The notes under the pieces were generated by a model, which saw only the letters and a program-made list of their open reading frames with translations, searched no databases and was not told where the DNA came from. A stretch of 64,000 nt of DNA, taken from contig NZ_JAAGKO020000008.1 in the NCBI RefSeq assembly GCF_027947535.2, positions 124,001-188,000 on the forward strand. Direction: 5' to 3'. Positions within the stretch are counted from its first letter, which is position 1, and every line of letters begins with the position of its first letter. Shown in pieces: positions 17,368-32,607 of the stretch. The DNA comes from Streptantibioticus silvisoli. Lineage in GTDB: Bacteria; Actinomycetota; Actinomycetes; Streptomycetales; Streptomycetaceae. The position numbers were made by a program, and so were the translations under genes.

Positions 17368-18537
17368 ATGGCCTACCTCGATCACGCCGCCACCACCCCG
17401 ATGCTGCCGGAGGCGGTTCGGGCGATGACCGCGCAGTTGACCGCCACCGGCAACGCCTCGTCGCTGCACGCCGCGGGGCGCCGGGCCCGCCGGGCGGTGG
17501 AGGAGTCCCGGGAGGCGCTGGCCGCCGCGCTGGGAGCACGGCCCAGCGAGGTGGTCTTCACCGCCGGCGGCACCGAGGCGGACAACCTCGGCGTCAAGGG
17601 CCTGTACTGGGCCCGCCGGGCCGCCGACCCGGCCCGGGTGCGGGTGCTGGCCAACCCGGTCGAGCACCACGCCGTGCTCGACGCCGTCCACTGGCTCGGC
17701 GACCACGAGGGCGCCCGGGTGGAGTGGCTGCCGGTCGACGCGGTCGGCCGGGTCCACCCCGAGGCGTTGCGCGAGGCGATCGCGCGCGACCCCGACGACG
17801 TCGCGCTGGTCACCGTCATGTGGGCCAACAACGAGGTCGGCACGGTCAACCCGATCCCTCAACTCGCCGAAGTCGCCCACGAGTTCGGCGTTCCGCTGCA
17901 CACCGACGCGGTCCAGGCGTTCGGCCAGCTCCGGCTGGACTTCGCCGCCAGCGGCGCGGACGCGCTCACCGTCAGCGGCCACAAGGTCGGCGGCCCGTAC
18001 GCCACCGGCGCGCTGCTGCTGCGCCGCGAGTGGACCCCGGTGCCGGTGCTGCACGGCGGCGGGCAGGAGCGTGACGTGCGGTCCGGGACGCTCGACGTGC
18101 CGGGGATCGTCGGCTTCGCCACCGCCGGCGTGCTCGCCGAGGAACGCCGCCCGGACTTCGCCCGGGTGACCGGCGCGCTGCGCGACGCGTTGGTGGCCGC
18201 GGTCCGCGAGGCGGTGCCGGACGCCGTCCTCAACGGCGACCCGGACCCGGCGGGCCGGCTGCCGGCCAACGCCCACTTCTCCTTCCCCGGCTGCGAGGGC
18301 GACTCGTTGCTGCTGCTGCTCGACGCGCGCGGCATCGAGTGCTCCACCGGCTCGGCCTGCACCGCCGGCATCGCCCAGCCCAGCCACGTGCTGCTGGCGA
18401 TGGGCGCCGACCCGGCCCGCGCCCGCGGCACGCTGCGCTTCAGCCTCGGGCACACCTCCACCGGCGCCGAGGTCGCCGAGCTGGCCGGGGCCATCGGCCC
18501 GGTGGTCGAACGCGCCCGCGGCGCCGGACTGGTCTGA
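17368..18537 (+). CDS. Cysteine desulfurase (NifS/IscS-like)
   Basis: Encodes 389 aa. PLP enzyme that takes sulfur from cysteine as a protein persulfide for tRNA thiolation and Fe-S assembly. Signatures: YLDHAATTP at the start, [17 protein letters not shown], the PLP lysine K206 in SGHKVGGP, and the active-site cysteine in [10 protein letters not shown] with the long IscS-type loop. Followed 88 nt later by mnmA, the tRNA 2-thiouridylase, so its likely job is to feed sulfur to MnmA. TAGAAT at 17353-17358 ends 9 nt before the ATG. Confidence 0.94.
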   Translation: MAYLDHAATTPMLPEAVRAMTAQLTATGNASSLHAAGRRARRAVEESREALAAALGARPSEVVFTAGGTEADNLGVKGLYWARRAADPARVRVLANPVEHHAVLDAVHWLGDHEGARVEWLPVDAVGRVHPEALREAIARDPDDVALVTVMWANNEVGTVNPIPQLAEVAHEFGVPLHTDAVQAFGQLRLDFAASGADALTVSGHKVGGPYATGALLLRREWTPVPVLHGGGQERDVRSGTLDVPGIVGFATAGVLAEERRPDFARVTGALRDALVAAVREAVPDAVLNGDPDPAGRLPANAHFSFPGCEGDSLLLLLDARGIECSTGSACTAGIAQPSHVLLAMGADPARARGTLRFSLGHTSTGAEVAELAGAIGPVVERARGAGLV

Positions 18538-18625
18538 CCCGGCCGCCGGCCGGACCCCCGGGTCCGGCGGGCACCGGGGTACGCGGGAGCGCGGCACCGG
18601 CCGGGGCACGTACCCTGGAGGCGCT

Positions 18626-19774
18626 ATGACGTATCCCGGTGCTCCCACAGGTCCCCGTGACGGCTCCCGGCTGCGGGTGCTCGCCGCCATGTCCGGCGGG
18701 GTCGACTCCGCCGTCGCCGCCGCCCGCGCCGCCGAGGCCGGCCACGACGTCACCGGCGTCCACCTCGCGCTGTCCGCCAACCCGCAGTCGTTCCGCACCG
18801 GAGCGCGCGGGTGCTGCACGCTGGAGGACTCCCGCGACGCGCGCCGGGCCGCCGACGTCATCGGCATCCCGTTCTACGTCTGGGACCTGGCCGAACGCTT
18901 CCGTGAGGACGTCGTCGAGGACTTCGTCGCCGAGTACGCGGCCGGCCGCACCCCCAACCCGTGCCTGCGCTGCAACGAGAAGATCAAGTTCTCGGCGCTG
19001 CTGGACAAGGCGCTGGCCCTCGGCTTCGACGCGGTCTGCACCGGCCACTACGCCACCGTCGTGGTGCGCGACGACGGCTCCCGCGAACTGCACCGCGCCG
19101 ACGACGCCGCCAAGGACCAGTCCTACGTCCTCGGCGTGCTGGACGAACGGCAGCTGGCGCACGCGATGTTCCCGCTGGGCGACACCCTCACCACCAAGGA
19201 CGAGATCCGCGCCGAGGCCGAACGCCGGGACCTGGCCGTCGCCCGCAAGCCCGACAGCCACGACATCTGCTTCATCGCCGACGGCGACACCCAGGGCTTC
19301 CTGGCCCGGCGGCTCGGTACCGCCGAGGGCGACATCGTCGACGAGGACGGCAACCGGCTCGGCGGCCACGACGGCGCCTACGGCTTCACCATCGGCCAGC
19401 GCAAGGGCATGCGCATCGGCACCCCGGCCGCCGACGGCAGGCCGCGCTACGTCCTGGACATCTCGCCGGTGACCAACACCGTCACCGTCGGCCCCGCCGA
19501 GGCGCTCGACGTCACCGCGCTCACCGCGATCCGCCCCCGCTGGTGCGGCACCCCGCCGACCGCCGCCGGCCGCTACACCGCCCAGCTGCGCGCGCACGGC
19601 GAGGACGTCCCGGTCACCGCCGAGCCCACCCCCGACGGCCTGCACGTCACCTTCGACGCCCCGGTCCGCGGCATCGCCCCCGGCCAGGCGGTCGTCCTCT
19701 ACGACGGCACCCGCGTCGTCGGCTCCGCCACCATCGCCACCACCCGGCGCCGTACCCCGGCGGGCACGGTCTGA
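18626..19774 (+). CDS. mnmA: tRNA-specific 2-thiouridylase
   Basis: Encodes 382 aa. Adenylates and thiolates U34 of Lys, Glu and Gln tRNAs. Signatures: the ATP-pyrophosphatase loop MSGGVDSAV (about residue 25), the catalytic cysteine in [12 protein letters not shown] and its partner in [10 protein letters not shown], plus the C-terminal beta-barrel. Directly after the sulfur-donor desulfurase. GGAGG lies just before the start and TACCCT (18611-18616) overlaps it, so the start may be leaderless or short-leadered. Confidence 0.95.
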   Translation: MTYPGAPTGPRDGSRLRVLAAMSGGVDSAVAAARAAEAGHDVTGVHLALSANPQSFRTGARGCCTLEDSRDARRAADVIGIPFYVWDLAERFREDVVEDFVAEYAAGRTPNPCLRCNEKIKFSALLDKALALGFDAVCTGHYATVVVRDDGSRELHRADDAAKDQSYVLGVLDERQLAHAMFPLGDTLTTKDEIRAEAERRDLAVARKPDSHDICFIADGDTQGFLARRLGTAEGDIVDEDGNRLGGHDGAYGFTIGQRKGMRIGTPAADGRPRYVLDISPVTNTVTVGPAEALDVTALTAIRPRWCGTPPTAAGRYTAQLRAHGEDVPVTAEPTPDGLHVTFDAPVRGIAPGQAVVLYDGTRVVGSATIATTRRRTPAGTV

Positions 19775-19782
19775 CGGTCCGC

Positions 19783-19826
19783 CGTACGAGGCCGTACGAA
19801 GCCGTAGGAGGCCGTACGACGAGGTC
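19783..19826. repeat. Short GCCGTACGA repeats after mnmA
   Basis: Four imperfect copies of GGCCGTACGA with a 10-14 bp spacing just downstream of the mnmA stop. The rest of the spacer to 19980 is GTCGTGGCGACGG-like repetitive DNA without a gene. Confidence 0.5.
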
Positions 19827-19980
19827 GGCGCCGCAGTCGTGGCGCCGGCGCGTCCGGCGTCGTGGCGACGGCCCCGCGGTCCTGGCGACGGCCAACCCGG
19901 TCGTGGTGACGGTACCCGGAGCCGGGGTGGCGGCCCACCTGGCGGAGAGCGCCGGGGCGCGGTGATGCGAGCATGACCGC

Positions 19981-20670
19981 ATGAGCACCTATCTGATCAC
20001 CGGCGCCGGATCGGGCATCGGCGCGGCCGTGGCGCGGCGGCTGAGCGAACGCGGCGACGACCTGTGGCTGCTGGCCCGCAACGCCGGCCGGGCCAAGGAG
20101 CTCGCCGCCCGCTTCCCCGGCGCCGCCACCGTGGTCGGCGACCTGGCCGAACCCGGGCGGCTGTCCTGGGCGTTCGGCCAGCAGCGGATGCCGCAGGAGC
20201 TCGACGGCCTGCTGCACTCGGCCGGCGTCGTCGACCTCGGCCAGGTCGGCGAGCTGACCCCCAAGGTCTGGCTGCGCACGCTGGCCGCCAACCTGGTCGC
20301 CCCCGCCGAGGTCACCCGGCTGCTGCTGCCGCAACTGCGCCTCGCCCAGGGCCACGTGCTGTTCGTCAACTCCGGCGCCGGGCTGGCCGCCCACGCCGAG
20401 TGGAGCGCGTACGCCGCCAGCAAGCACGGCCTGAAGGCGCTCGCCGACTCCCTGCGCGAGGAGGAGCGCGGCAACGGGGTGCGCGTCACCACCGTCCACC
20501 CGGGCCGCACCGCGACCCCCATGCAGGAGAAGGTCCACCACCAGGAGGGCAAGGAGTACGACGCCGCCCGGTGGATCGACCCGGAATCGGTGGCCACCGC
20601 CCTCCTGACCGCCCTCGACCTGCCGCGCGACGCGGAGATCTCCGACCTGACGATCCGCCCGGGCCGATGA
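19981..20670 (+). CDS. SDR family short-chain oxidoreductase
   Basis: Encodes 229 aa. Classical short-chain dehydrogenase pattern: the Rossmann motif TGAGSGIGAAVARRL at residues 7-21, an NAD(P)-side NAG-like HSAGVVD segment, the catalytic Ser in FVNSGAG and the YxxxK pair in YAASKHGLK. Substrate cannot be told; similar genes in Streptomyces are annotated only as SDR. Sits between mnmA and a MetE-C-like gene on the same strand, with spacers of about 200-250 bp, so probably its own unit. Confidence 0.9.
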   Translation: MSTYLITGAGSGIGAAVARRLSERGDDLWLLARNAGRAKELAARFPGAATVVGDLAEPGRLSWAFGQQRMPQELDGLLHSAGVVDLGQVGELTPKVWLRTLAANLVAPAEVTRLLLPQLRLAQGHVLFVNSGAGLAAHAEWSAYAASKHGLKALADSLREEERGNGVRVTTVHPGRTATPMQEKVHHQEGKEYDAARWIDPESVATALLTALDLPRDAEISDLTIRPGR

Positions 20671-20916
20671 CCACACCGTCGCCGGCCGGCACTCCGCCGG
20701 CCGGCGGCACCTCTCCCGCCGGCCTGTTCCCCGCCGGCCCCGCCGACGTGCGGCGGACGCGCCGCCCCCAACCCCGCTCCCCACCACCGCCCCCAGCCCT
20801 TCTGCGCTCCTTCCCCGCCACCGTTCCCGTCCCGCTCCCGCCGCCGTTCCCGTCACCGCTCCGGCCACCCCTCCCGCCCCGACCCCGCCCCCCTGACCGG
20901 CGGCTACGCTTCCCCG

Positions 20917-24197
<3,281 letters not shown>

Positions 24198-24398
24198 CGC
24201 CGCGCCCGTGAACTCGGCCCGGACCGCGCTCATATCAGACGACCGGTTGGTTCAGGATGCCATTCGGGCAACCCGGCAGGTTCCGTCCCCCGACGGCTGT
24301 TCGCGGCCTACTGTGGAGACGCGTTCCTGCCGGGCAACGACGTCAGCGCCGGGTGTGGCTCGCTACCCAGCGCGCGATCCGGCGGTGAGAGGGACGGC

Positions 24399-26492
24399 AT
24401 GAAACGGACGGAACAGGCGGGAGCGGTGCCCCGCCGGCGGCGCACGGCCGTCCGGCCGCCACCGCCCACGGTGCTGCGCGGCGCCACGATCGGCGCCGCC
24501 GTGCTCACCCTCGCGGCCGGCTTCGCCCACACCGTCGCCGGACACCACGCGCTCTTCCCCGGCGGCGCGGCCGGCTGGGCGTTCGCGGTGCTCATCGGCG
24601 TCCTCGTCGGCCACCTGGTCGCCCTCGGCCAGGACCGCTGGTGGGGCGGCACCGGTTCCGGCGCCGCCCTCACCCTGGCCGTCCTGCTGCTGTACGGCTG
24701 GATGCCGTCCACCCTGGTCGGCCTGACCGTCGTCGTGCTGGTCTGCGCCGCCCGCCGGCACCGCTGGCGGCAGGCCGCCGTGCACGCCGCGGTGGACGCC
24801 CTCGGCGTCGCGGCCGCCGCCGGCACGCTGTGGCTGTGCGGCCGCCACCCCTCGCCCGCCCACCCCTGGCAACCCGCCCTGTGGGGCTGGGCGGACGTCC
24901 CGGTGCTGCTGGCGGTCTCCCTGACCTACCTCGCCGCCACCCGCGCCCTGCTGTGGTACACCGTCGCCCCGCGCCGCACCGGCGTGCCCAGCGTGGTACG
25001 CACCGCGCTGGCCCGGCAGGGCCTGGTCGGGCTGGCCACCCTCGGCATCGCCCCGCTGGTCGTGGTGGTCGCGGCCGACCGCCCGGTGCTGCTGCCGCTG
25101 TTCGCGGTGCCGCTGGTCGCCCTCGACCACTCGCTGTGGATGGCCCGGGCCCGCGCCGAGGAGCAACTGCGCGACCCGCTCACCGGCCTGCCCAACCGCC
25201 AGTGGCTGCTGGAACGCGCCTGGGCCGCCCTGGACGACGCCGAACGCGACGGACAGCGCTGCGCCCTGCTGCTGATCGACCTCGACGGCTTCCGGCACGT
25301 CAACGACACCCTCGGCCACCTGGCCGGCGACCGGCTGCTGCTCCAGATCGCCGACCGGCTGCGGCTCGCGCTGCCGCGCGGCGCCGAGGCGGCCCGGCTC
25401 GGCGGCGACGAGTTCGCCGTCCTGCTGCCCGCCTGCGACTCCGCCACCCGCGCCCAGCGCGCCGCCCGCGCCCTGGTCGCCGCCCTGCGCTCCCCGCTGG
25501 ACATCGACGGCCTCACCCTGGTGCTGGAGGCCAGCGCCGGCGTCGCCGTCTACCCCGACCACGCCCGGGACGCCGAGGGCCTGCTGCGCCGCGCCGACGT
25601 CGCGATGTACGAGGCCAAGCGGGACCGCACCGGCGTCGAGGTCTACGAGGCCACCAAGGACGGCAACACCCCCGACCGCCTCGGCCTGCTCGGCGACCTG
25701 CGGCACGCCCTGGAACTGGGCGACGTCGAACTGCACTACCAGCCCAAGGTCCGCTTCGACGGCAAGGTGGCCGGCCTGGAGGCGCTGCTGCGCTGGGAGC
25801 ACCCGGAACGCGGCAAGGTCAGCCCGGAGGAGTTCATCGCGATCGCCGAGACCTCCGGCCTGATGCCCGACCTGACCGACTACGTGCTGGAGACCGCCCT
25901 CGGCCAGGTCGCCCGCTGGCGCGCCATGGGCATCGAGGTCCCGGTCGCCGTCAACGTCTCGCCGCGCGACGTCCACACCCCCGGGTTCGCCGGCTCGGTC
26001 GCCGCCCGGCTGGCCCGGCACCGCGTGCCGCCCGGCTCGTTACAACTGGAGATCACCGAACACGCCATGCTGGAGGAGCCGCAGCGCGCCGCCGACACGC
26101 TGGCCGCCCTGACCGGTCACGGCGTGAAGATGTCGCTGGACGACTTCGGCACCGGCTACTCCTCCCTGGTGCACCTGCGCAAGCTGCCGGTCAGTGAACT
26201 GAAGATCGACCGCTCGTTCGTGGCCCGGCTGGTCGCCGACGCCGAGGACGCCGCGATCGTGCGCTGCACGATAGACCTCGCGCACTCCCTCGGCCTGCTG
26301 GTGGTCGCCGAGGGCGTCGAGGACGACGAGACGTGGGAACGGCTGCGCGACCTGGGGTGCGACGCCATCCAGGGGTGGCTGGTGGCCGCCGCCATGCCGG
26401 CCGAGGAGGCCACCGCCTGGCTGCGGATCCGGGCCAAGGACGGCTGGCACCGCGAGAGCGCCGACCTGCCCGCCACCGCCCCCGGCCGGTGA
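24399..26492 (+). CDS. Membrane GGDEF/EAL dual-domain c-di-GMP enzyme (RmdB-like)
   Basis: Encodes 697 aa. Residues 25-250 contain about six to eight hydrophobic segments. A GGDEF domain with intact GGDEF at 335-339 follows, then an EAL domain with EAL at 461-463. The EAL core keeps its catalytic residues: Gln in HYQPKV, NVSPRDVH, ITEHAM, DDFGTGYSSL, KIDRSF and EGVED, so phosphodiesterase activity is expected. The inhibitory RxxD site before GGDEF is absent (PRGA in that position). Its place directly after ligA matches the phosphodiesterase gene rmdB of S. coelicolor as remembered. Probably influences development through c-di-GMP and BldD. The 200-bp upstream spacer contains a possible TACTGT promoter element near 24310. 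Confidence 0.88.
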   Translation: MKRTEQAGAVPRRRRTAVRPPPPTVLRGATIGAAVLTLAAGFAHTVAGHHALFPGGAAGWAFAVLIGVLVGHLVALGQDRWWGGTGSGAALTLAVLLLYGWMPSTLVGLTVVVLVCAARRHRWRQAAVHAAVDALGVAAAAGTLWLCGRHPSPAHPWQPALWGWADVPVLLAVSLTYLAATRALLWYTVAPRRTGVPSVVRTALARQGLVGLATLGIAPLVVVVAADRPVLLPLFAVPLVALDHSLWMARARAEEQLRDPLTGLPNRQWLLERAWAALDDAERDGQRCALLLIDLDGFRHVNDTLGHLAGDRLLLQIADRLRLALPRGAEAARLGGDEFAVLLPACDSATRAQRAARALVAALRSPLDIDGLTLVLEASAGVAVYPDHARDAEGLLRRADVAMYEAKRDRTGVEVYEATKDGNTPDRLGLLGDLRHALELGDVELHYQPKVRFDGKVAGLEALLRWEHPERGKVSPEEFIAIAETSGLMPDLTDYVLETALGQVARWRAMGIEVPVAVNVSPRDVHTPGFAGSVAARLARHRVPPGSLQLEITEHAMLEEPQRAADTLAALTGHGVKMSLDDFGTGYSSLVHLRKLPVSELKIDRSFVARLVADAEDAAIVRCTIDLAHSLGLLVVAEGVEDDETWERLRDLGCDAIQGWLVAAAMPAEEATAWLRIRAKDGWHRESADLPATAPGR

Positions 26493-26567
26493 CCGTTTAG
26501 CGGCCCGGGCACGCGGCGCCATAGGATTGGCGGCGAAACTCCCGACAACACCCCTGAGGACCGCCGC

Positions 26568-26864
26568 ATGCCTGGCATCACGCGCGAGGAGGTCGCCCAC
26601 CTCGGACGGCTGTCGCGTCTGGAGCTGAAGGACGAAGAGCTCGACCACTTCGCCGGACAGCTCGACGCAATCATCGGCGCGGTCGCCCGCGTCGCCGAGG
26701 TGGCCGGCGAGGACGTACCGCCGACCTCGCACCCGCTGCCGCTCACCAACGTCATGCGGCCGGACGTCGTCCGGCCGTCACTGACCCCGCGGCAGGCGCT
26801 GTCCGGGGCCCCGGCCCAGGAGCAGCAGCGGTTCAAGGTTCCGCAGATCCTGGGGGAGGACTGA
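26568..26864 (+). CDS. gatC: Asp-tRNA(Asn)/Glu-tRNA(Gln) amidotransferase subunit C
   Basis: Encodes 98 aa, the normal size. Starts [20 protein letters not shown], the typical helix of GatC, and ends with a conserved FKVPQIL. It bridges and stabilises GatA and GatB. First gene of the gatCAB unit; gatA starts 2 nt after its stop. Confidence 0.95.
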   Translation: MPGITREEVAHLGRLSRLELKDEELDHFAGQLDAIIGAVARVAEVAGEDVPPTSHPLPLTNVMRPDVVRPSLTPRQALSGAPAQEQQRFKVPQILGED

Positions 26865-26866
26865 TC

Positions 26867-28360
<1,494 letters not shown>

Positions 28361-28374
28361 GTACTGGGAGCAAC

Positions 28375-28614
28375 GTGAGCAAGCTGGAGAAGGCCAAGAA
28401 CTTCCGCAAGTCCAAGGCCGGCACGTACCTGTCCATCGGCACCACCGTGTTCGGCACGCTCGGTGTCGTCAAGCAGTTCCGCACCGCCCGCGGCGAGGGC
28501 GACACCCTCCGGGTCGTCGACGCGGTGGTCCGCGCCGCCGTCATCGTCACCGGTGTCGCGGTCCTGCTGCGCGAACTGCGCGACCTCAGCGGCGACGACG
28601 TCCTCGCCGGCTGA
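28375..28614 (+). CDS. Small conserved-type protein between gatA and gatB
   Basis: Encodes 79 aa from GTG 28375 (VSKLEKAKNFRKSKAGTY), preceded by GGGAG. An alternative GTG at 28357 overlaps the gatA stop and has GGAGG 11 nt upstream. Basic N-terminus, then two hydrophobic stretches (about 20-35 and 50-68) ending in LLRELRDLSGDDVLAG. Possibly membrane-associated. As remembered, S. coelicolor also has a small gene between gatA and gatB, so it may be a stable operon member with unknown function. Confidence 0.7.
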   Translation: MSKLEKAKNFRKSKAGTYLSIGTTVFGTLGVVKQFRTARGEGDTLRVVDAVVRAAVIVTGVAVLLRELRDLSGDDVLAG

Positions 28615-28637
28615 CGACGCGGAGATAAGGAAACACC

Positions 28638-30149
28638 GTGACTGTCACTGACGAGCTGGTGTCGTACGAGGACGCCCTGGCGACGTACGACCCGGTCATG
28701 GGCCTGGAGGTCCATGTCGAACTGGGCACCCGGACGAAGATGTTCTGCGGCTGCTCGACCGAGCTGGGCGCCGAGCCCAACTCGCAGACCTGCCCCACCT
28801 GCCTCGGCCTGCCCGGCTCGCTGCCGGTGGTCAACGCGGTCGGCGTGGAGTCCGCGATCAAGATCGGCCTGGCGCTCAACTGCGATATCGCGGAATGGTG
28901 CCGGTTCGCCCGGAAGAACTACTTCTACCCGGACATGCCGAAGAACTTCCAGACCTCGCAGTACGACGAGCCGATCGCCTTCAACGGCCACCTGGACGTC
29001 GCGCTGGAGGACGGCGAGATCTTCCGGGTGCAGATCGAGCGCGCCCACATGGAGGAGGACACCGGCAAGTCCACCCACGTCGGCGGTGCCACCGGCCGCA
29101 TCCACGGCGCCTCGCACTCGCTGCTGGACTACAACCGGGCCGGCATCCCGCTCATCGAGATCGTCACCAAGCCGATCGAGGGCGCCGGCGCGCGGTCCCC
29201 GGAGGTCGCCAAGGCGTACGTGGCGGAGCTGCGCGAGCTGATCCGCGCCCTGGGGGTCTCCGACGCCCGCATGGAGATGGGCCAGATGCGCTGCGACGTC
29301 AACCTGTCGCTGCGCCCGCACGGCCGGGAGAAGTTCGGCACCCGCAGCGAGACCAAGAACGTCAACTCGCTGCGCAGCGTCGAGCGGGCCGCCCGGTTCG
29401 AGATCCAGCGGCACGCCGCGGTCCTCAACGGCGGCGGCACCATCGTGCAGGAGACCCGGCACTTCCACGAGGAGGACGGCTCCACCACCTCCGGGCGCAT
29501 CAAGGAGGAGGCCGAGGACTACCGGTACTTCCCCGAGCCCGACCTCGTGCCGGTCGCCCCGGCCCGCGCATGGGTCGAGGAGCTGCGCGCCGGCCTGCCG
29601 GAGCTGCCGCGGGTCCGCCGCGAACGGCTGCGCACCGACTGGGGCATCTCCGACCACGAGATGCAGTCGGCGCTCAACGCGGGCGCCATCGACCTGATCG
29701 TGGCGACCATCGAGGCCGGCGCCCCCGCCGACCAGGCCCGCAAGTGGTGGATGGGCGAGCTGGCCCGCCGTTCCAACGAGGACGGCGTGGAGCTGGCCGC
29801 GCTGCCCATCACCTCCGGGCAGGTCGCCCGGGTCTGCGCGCTGGTCGCCGACGGCAAGCTCAACGACAAGCTGGCCCGCCAGGTCATCGAGGGCGTGCTG
29901 GCCGGTGAGGGCGATCCGGACGCGGTCGTCGCGGGACGCGGCCTCGCCGTGGTCTCCGACGAAGGCGCCCTGGGCACCGCCGTCGATGAGGCGATCGCCG
30001 GCAACCCCGGCATCGCCGACAAGATCCGCTCCGGCAAGGTCGCCGCGGCCGGCGCGCTGGTCGGCGCGGTCATGAAGGCCACCCGCGGCCAGGCCGACGC
30101 CGGCCGGGTGCGGGAGCTCATCCTGGAGAAGCTCGGCGCGGAAGGCTGA
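28638..30149 (+). CDS. gatB: Asp-tRNA(Asn)/Glu-tRNA(Gln) amidotransferase subunit B
   Basis: Encodes 503 aa. Binds the mischarged tRNA and performs the kinase/transamidase step. Signatures: [16 protein letters not shown], the zinc-site cysteines (CGCS, then CPTCLGLPG), [14 protein letters not shown], and a C-terminal YqeY-like tail. Ends in a strong terminator 17 nt on, closing the gatC-gatA-small ORF-gatB operon. Confidence 0.96.
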   Translation: MTVTDELVSYEDALATYDPVMGLEVHVELGTRTKMFCGCSTELGAEPNSQTCPTCLGLPGSLPVVNAVGVESAIKIGLALNCDIAEWCRFARKNYFYPDMPKNFQTSQYDEPIAFNGHLDVALEDGEIFRVQIERAHMEEDTGKSTHVGGATGRIHGASHSLLDYNRAGIPLIEIVTKPIEGAGARSPEVAKAYVAELRELIRALGVSDARMEMGQMRCDVNLSLRPHGREKFGTRSETKNVNSLRSVERAARFEIQRHAAVLNGGGTIVQETRHFHEEDGSTTSGRIKEEAEDYRYFPEPDLVPVAPARAWVEELRAGLPELPRVRRERLRTDWGISDHEMQSALNAGAIDLIVATIEAGAPADQARKWWMGELARRSNEDGVELAALPITSGQVARVCALVADGKLNDKLARQVIEGVLAGEGDPDAVVAGRGLAVVSDEGALGTAVDEAIAGNPGIADKIRSGKVAAAGALVGAVMKATRGQADAGRVRELILEKLGAEG

Positions 30150-30166
30150 CGCCGCCGGACTCCACA

Positions 30167-30206
30167 CGTGAGGCGGCCCCCGGTCCCGGGGGCCGCCTCA
30201 CGCGTT
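30167..30206 (+). terminator. Strong terminator of the gat operon
   Basis: A perfect 17-bp stem (30167-30183 with 30186-30202) and minimal loop, followed by CGTTTTCG. Confidence 0.9.
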
Positions 30207-30209
30207 TTC

Positions 30210-30545
30210 GTGCGGTGTACGTGCGGTGGACGATCGTGCGGTGTACGTACGGATTCCGCCGTGTTCGTGCGGTGGGCGTGGGGCGTGGGCCTGGGGCTTC
30301 GGGTGCGGTGGCGTGCGGTGCGGTGAGGGGTGCGGCGGGGTGCGGTGGCGTGCGGCGCGGTGAGGGGTGCGGCGGCGTGCGTGGCGTGCGGCGCGGTGCG
30401 GGATGCGGCGGCATGCGTGGCGTGCGGCGCGGTGCGGTGAGGGGGCGGTGGCGTGCGGTGCGGTGCGATGGCCTGCGTGCGGTGCGGGAGGCCGAGGGGG
30501 CCGGGGCCGGCGGGAGGGGGACGGGGCGTGGCCGGGGCGTCCGGT
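30210..30545. repeat. GTGCGGTG / GCGTGCGGCG low-complexity tract
   Basis: About 335 bp of irregular GTGCGGTG, GTACGTGCGG and GCGGCGTGCGTGGCGTGCGG repeats with strong G skew on the plus strand, between the gat terminator and the convergent aldo/keto reductase gene. Open frames through it are repeats only. Same sequence style as 130-310. Confidence 0.7.
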
Positions 30546-31538
30546 TCAGTCCCACGCCCGGCGGCCGGCCGGCAGCGCGTCGAGTTCGGCGCGGTCGGCC
30601 GGGCTGAGGCGGATCGAGGCGGCGGCGGCGTTCTCCACCGCCCAGCGGGCCGACTTCGTGCCAGGCACCGGGATCACCCGCGGGCCCTGGGCCAGGGTCC
30701 AGGCCAGCGCTATCTGCGCGGCGGTCGCGTCGTGCCGTTCGGCGACCCGCCGCAGGCCGGCGACGACCGGCTGGTTGGCCGCCATCATCTCGGCCGTGAA
30801 TCGCCCGTCGCGGGCCCGCAGGTCGTCCGGTTCGAAGCCCTGGCCGGGGGTGAGTTCCCCGGTCAGGTAGCCGCTCCCCAACGGCATCGCCGCCAGCATG
30901 CCTATGCCGCGCGCCGCGCACCACGGCAGCAGGTCCTCCAGCGCCTCGCGGGACCACACCGACAGTTCCGCCTGTACGCACGCCACCGGGAAGACCTGCT
31001 GCACGCAGCGCAGCTGGCGCAACGTGGTGGCGTACCGCCCGGCCGGACCGCGCCGGTCCGCGCGGGCGCCGACGGCGCTCAACCCCAGCGCGCGCACCTT
31101 TCCGGCCGCCACCAATTCCGACATCGCGCCCCAGGTCTCCTCCACCGGCACCTCCGGGTCGGCCCGGTGCAGCTGGTAGAGGTCGATCACGTCGGTCCGC
31201 AGCCGCCGCAGCGACGCGTCGCAGGCCCGCCGCACGTACGCGGGCCGGCCGCAGGCCACCATGTGCTGGTCGCCCACCCGCAGCCCGCACTTGGTGGCGA
31301 TGAAGATGTCGGCCCGCCGCCGTTGCAGTATCCGGCTGAGCAGCAGTTCGTTGGTGAACGGCCCGTAGATGTCGGCGGTGTCGAGCAGCGAGACGCCCGC
31401 GTCCAGCGCCGCGTCGGCCGCGCGCAGCGACTCGGCACCGGAGCGCCGGGACGCGGAGTAGGCCCAGGTCATCGGCATGCAGCCCAGCCCCACCGCGCCG
31501 ACGTCCAGCGACCCCGCGCCGATCGGCCTGCGTTCCAC
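30546..31538 (-). CDS. Aldo/keto reductase
   Basis: Encodes 330 aa from GTG 31538 (VERRPIGAGSLDVGAVGLG), with GGAGCAG and GAGGAGGA just upstream. A longer frame to 31661 has an atypical Gly/Arg-rich extension and was not used. TIM-barrel AKR signatures: LLDTADIYGPFTNE (catalytic Asp and Tyr), the lysine in IATKCGLRVG, the histidine in LYQLHRADPEVP and an NADPH-binding IPVPGTKSARW near the C-terminus. Physiological substrate unknown. Divergent from the 2-hydroxyacid dehydrogenase gene with 109 bp between starts. Confidence 0.92.
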   Translation of the reverse strand: MERRPIGAGSLDVGAVGLGCMPMTWAYSASRRSGAESLRAADAALDAGVSLLDTADIYGPFTNELLLSRILQRRRADIFIATKCGLRVGDQHMVACGRPAYVRRACDASLRRLRTDVIDLYQLHRADPEVPVEETWGAMSELVAAGKVRALGLSAVGARADRRGPAGRYATTLRQLRCVQQVFPVACVQAELSVWSREALEDLLPWCAARGIGMLAAMPLGSGYLTGELTPGQGFEPDDLRARDGRFTAEMMAANQPVVAGLRRVAERHDATAAQIALAWTLAQGPRVIPVPGTKSARWAVENAAAASIRLSPADRAELDALPAGRRAWD

Positions 31539-31647
31539 CTGCTCCGGTCCTCCTCGTGTCCCCCCGCTGGGACGCAACACACCGTAACCTTCCTGGGCCC
31601 TGCCCCCTGCCCGAGGTTGCCGCCCGGATCGGGCATAGCCTCCTGAC

Positions 31648-32607
31648 ATGGCCGAATCCATCCTTGACCCCGCCGCGGGACCGGCGAACGGGTCGGCGAC
31701 CGTCTGGCTGCCGATCCCGCCCGCCGAGATCCCCGGCCTGCCCGAAGGCCCCGCGTACCACTTCTGGGACGGCGAGGAGGAGTTCCCCGCCGACCCGGCC
31801 GGGCTGGACTTCTACGTCACGCCGTACATGCTGCCCGCCGAGCAGGTCACGCGCCCGCTGCGCGCCGGCGCACGCCCCGCGGTGGTCCAGACGCTCAGCG
31901 CGGGCGTCGACCACCTGAGCGGCCACCTGCCCGACGGCACCGTGCTGTGCAACGCCCGCGGGGTGCACGACGCCAGCACCGCCGAACTCGCCGTCGCCCT
32001 CATGCTCGCCTCCCTGCGCGGGTTCCAGGACTTCACCCGGGGGCAGGACGCCGGCGAGTGGCGTACGGGCCGCTACCGGGCGCTGGCCGACCGCACGGTA
32101 CTGATCGTCGGCCACGGCTCGGTGGGGTCCGCCATCGAGGAGCGGGTGCTGCCGTTCGAGTGCGACGTGCTGCGGGTCGCGCGCTCCGCCCGGCAGACGG
32201 CGCGCGGCGAGGTGCACGCGCTGTCCGCACTCCCCGAACTGCTCCCGCGCGCCGACGTGGTGGTGCTGGTCACCCCGCTGACCGACACCACCCGGCACCT
32301 CGCCGACGCCGGCTTCCTGGCCCGCATGAAGGACGGCGCGCTGCTGGTCAACGTGGGCCGCGGCCCGGTCGTCGACACCGGTGCCCTGCTCGCCGAGGTC
32401 ACCTCGGGCCGGCTGTGCGCCGCGCTCGACGTCACCGACCCGGAACCGCTGCCCGCCGACCACCCGCTCTGGCGGGCCCCCGGCGTCCTGATCAGCCCGC
32501 ACGTGGGCGGCAACACCTCCGCGTTCCTCCCGCGCGCCAAGCGCCTGCTCGTCGCCCAGCTGAACCGCTGGACGGCGGGGGAGCCCCTGGAGAACGTGAT
32601 GGGCTGA
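31648..32607 (+). CDS. D-isomer-specific 2-hydroxyacid dehydrogenase
   Basis: Encodes 319 aa. NAD-binding motif in VLIVGHGSVGSAIEERV (about residue 152); catalytic Arg in NVGRGPVVDTG, Glu in DVTDPEPLP and His in SPHVGGNT are all present, so it should be active. Substrate (phosphoglycerate-like, glyoxylate or another 2-ketoacid) cannot be assigned; the N-terminal domain is unlike that of serA. TAGCCT (31636-31641) ends 6 nt before the ATG and no ribosome site is seen, so the transcript is probably leaderless. Confidence 0.9.
   Translation: MAESILDPAAGPANGSATVWLPIPPAEIPGLPEGPAYHFWDGEEEFPADPAGLDFYVTPYMLPAEQVTRPLRAGARPAVVQTLSAGVDHLSGHLPDGTVLCNARGVHDASTAELAVALMLASLRGFQDFTRGQDAGEWRTGRYRALADRTVLIVGHGSVGSAIEERVLPFECDVLRVARSARQTARGEVHALSALPELLPRADVVVLVTPLTDTTRHLADAGFLARMKDGALLVNVGRGPVVDTGALLAEVTSGRLCAALDVTDPEPLPADHPLWRAPGVLISPHVGGNTSAFLPRAKRLLVAQLNRWTAGEPLENVMG

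Noticed and set aside
24198-24398. BldD box before the GGDEF/EAL gene at 24399
   Set aside because: The best match, around 24361-24373, misses three fixed consensus positions.
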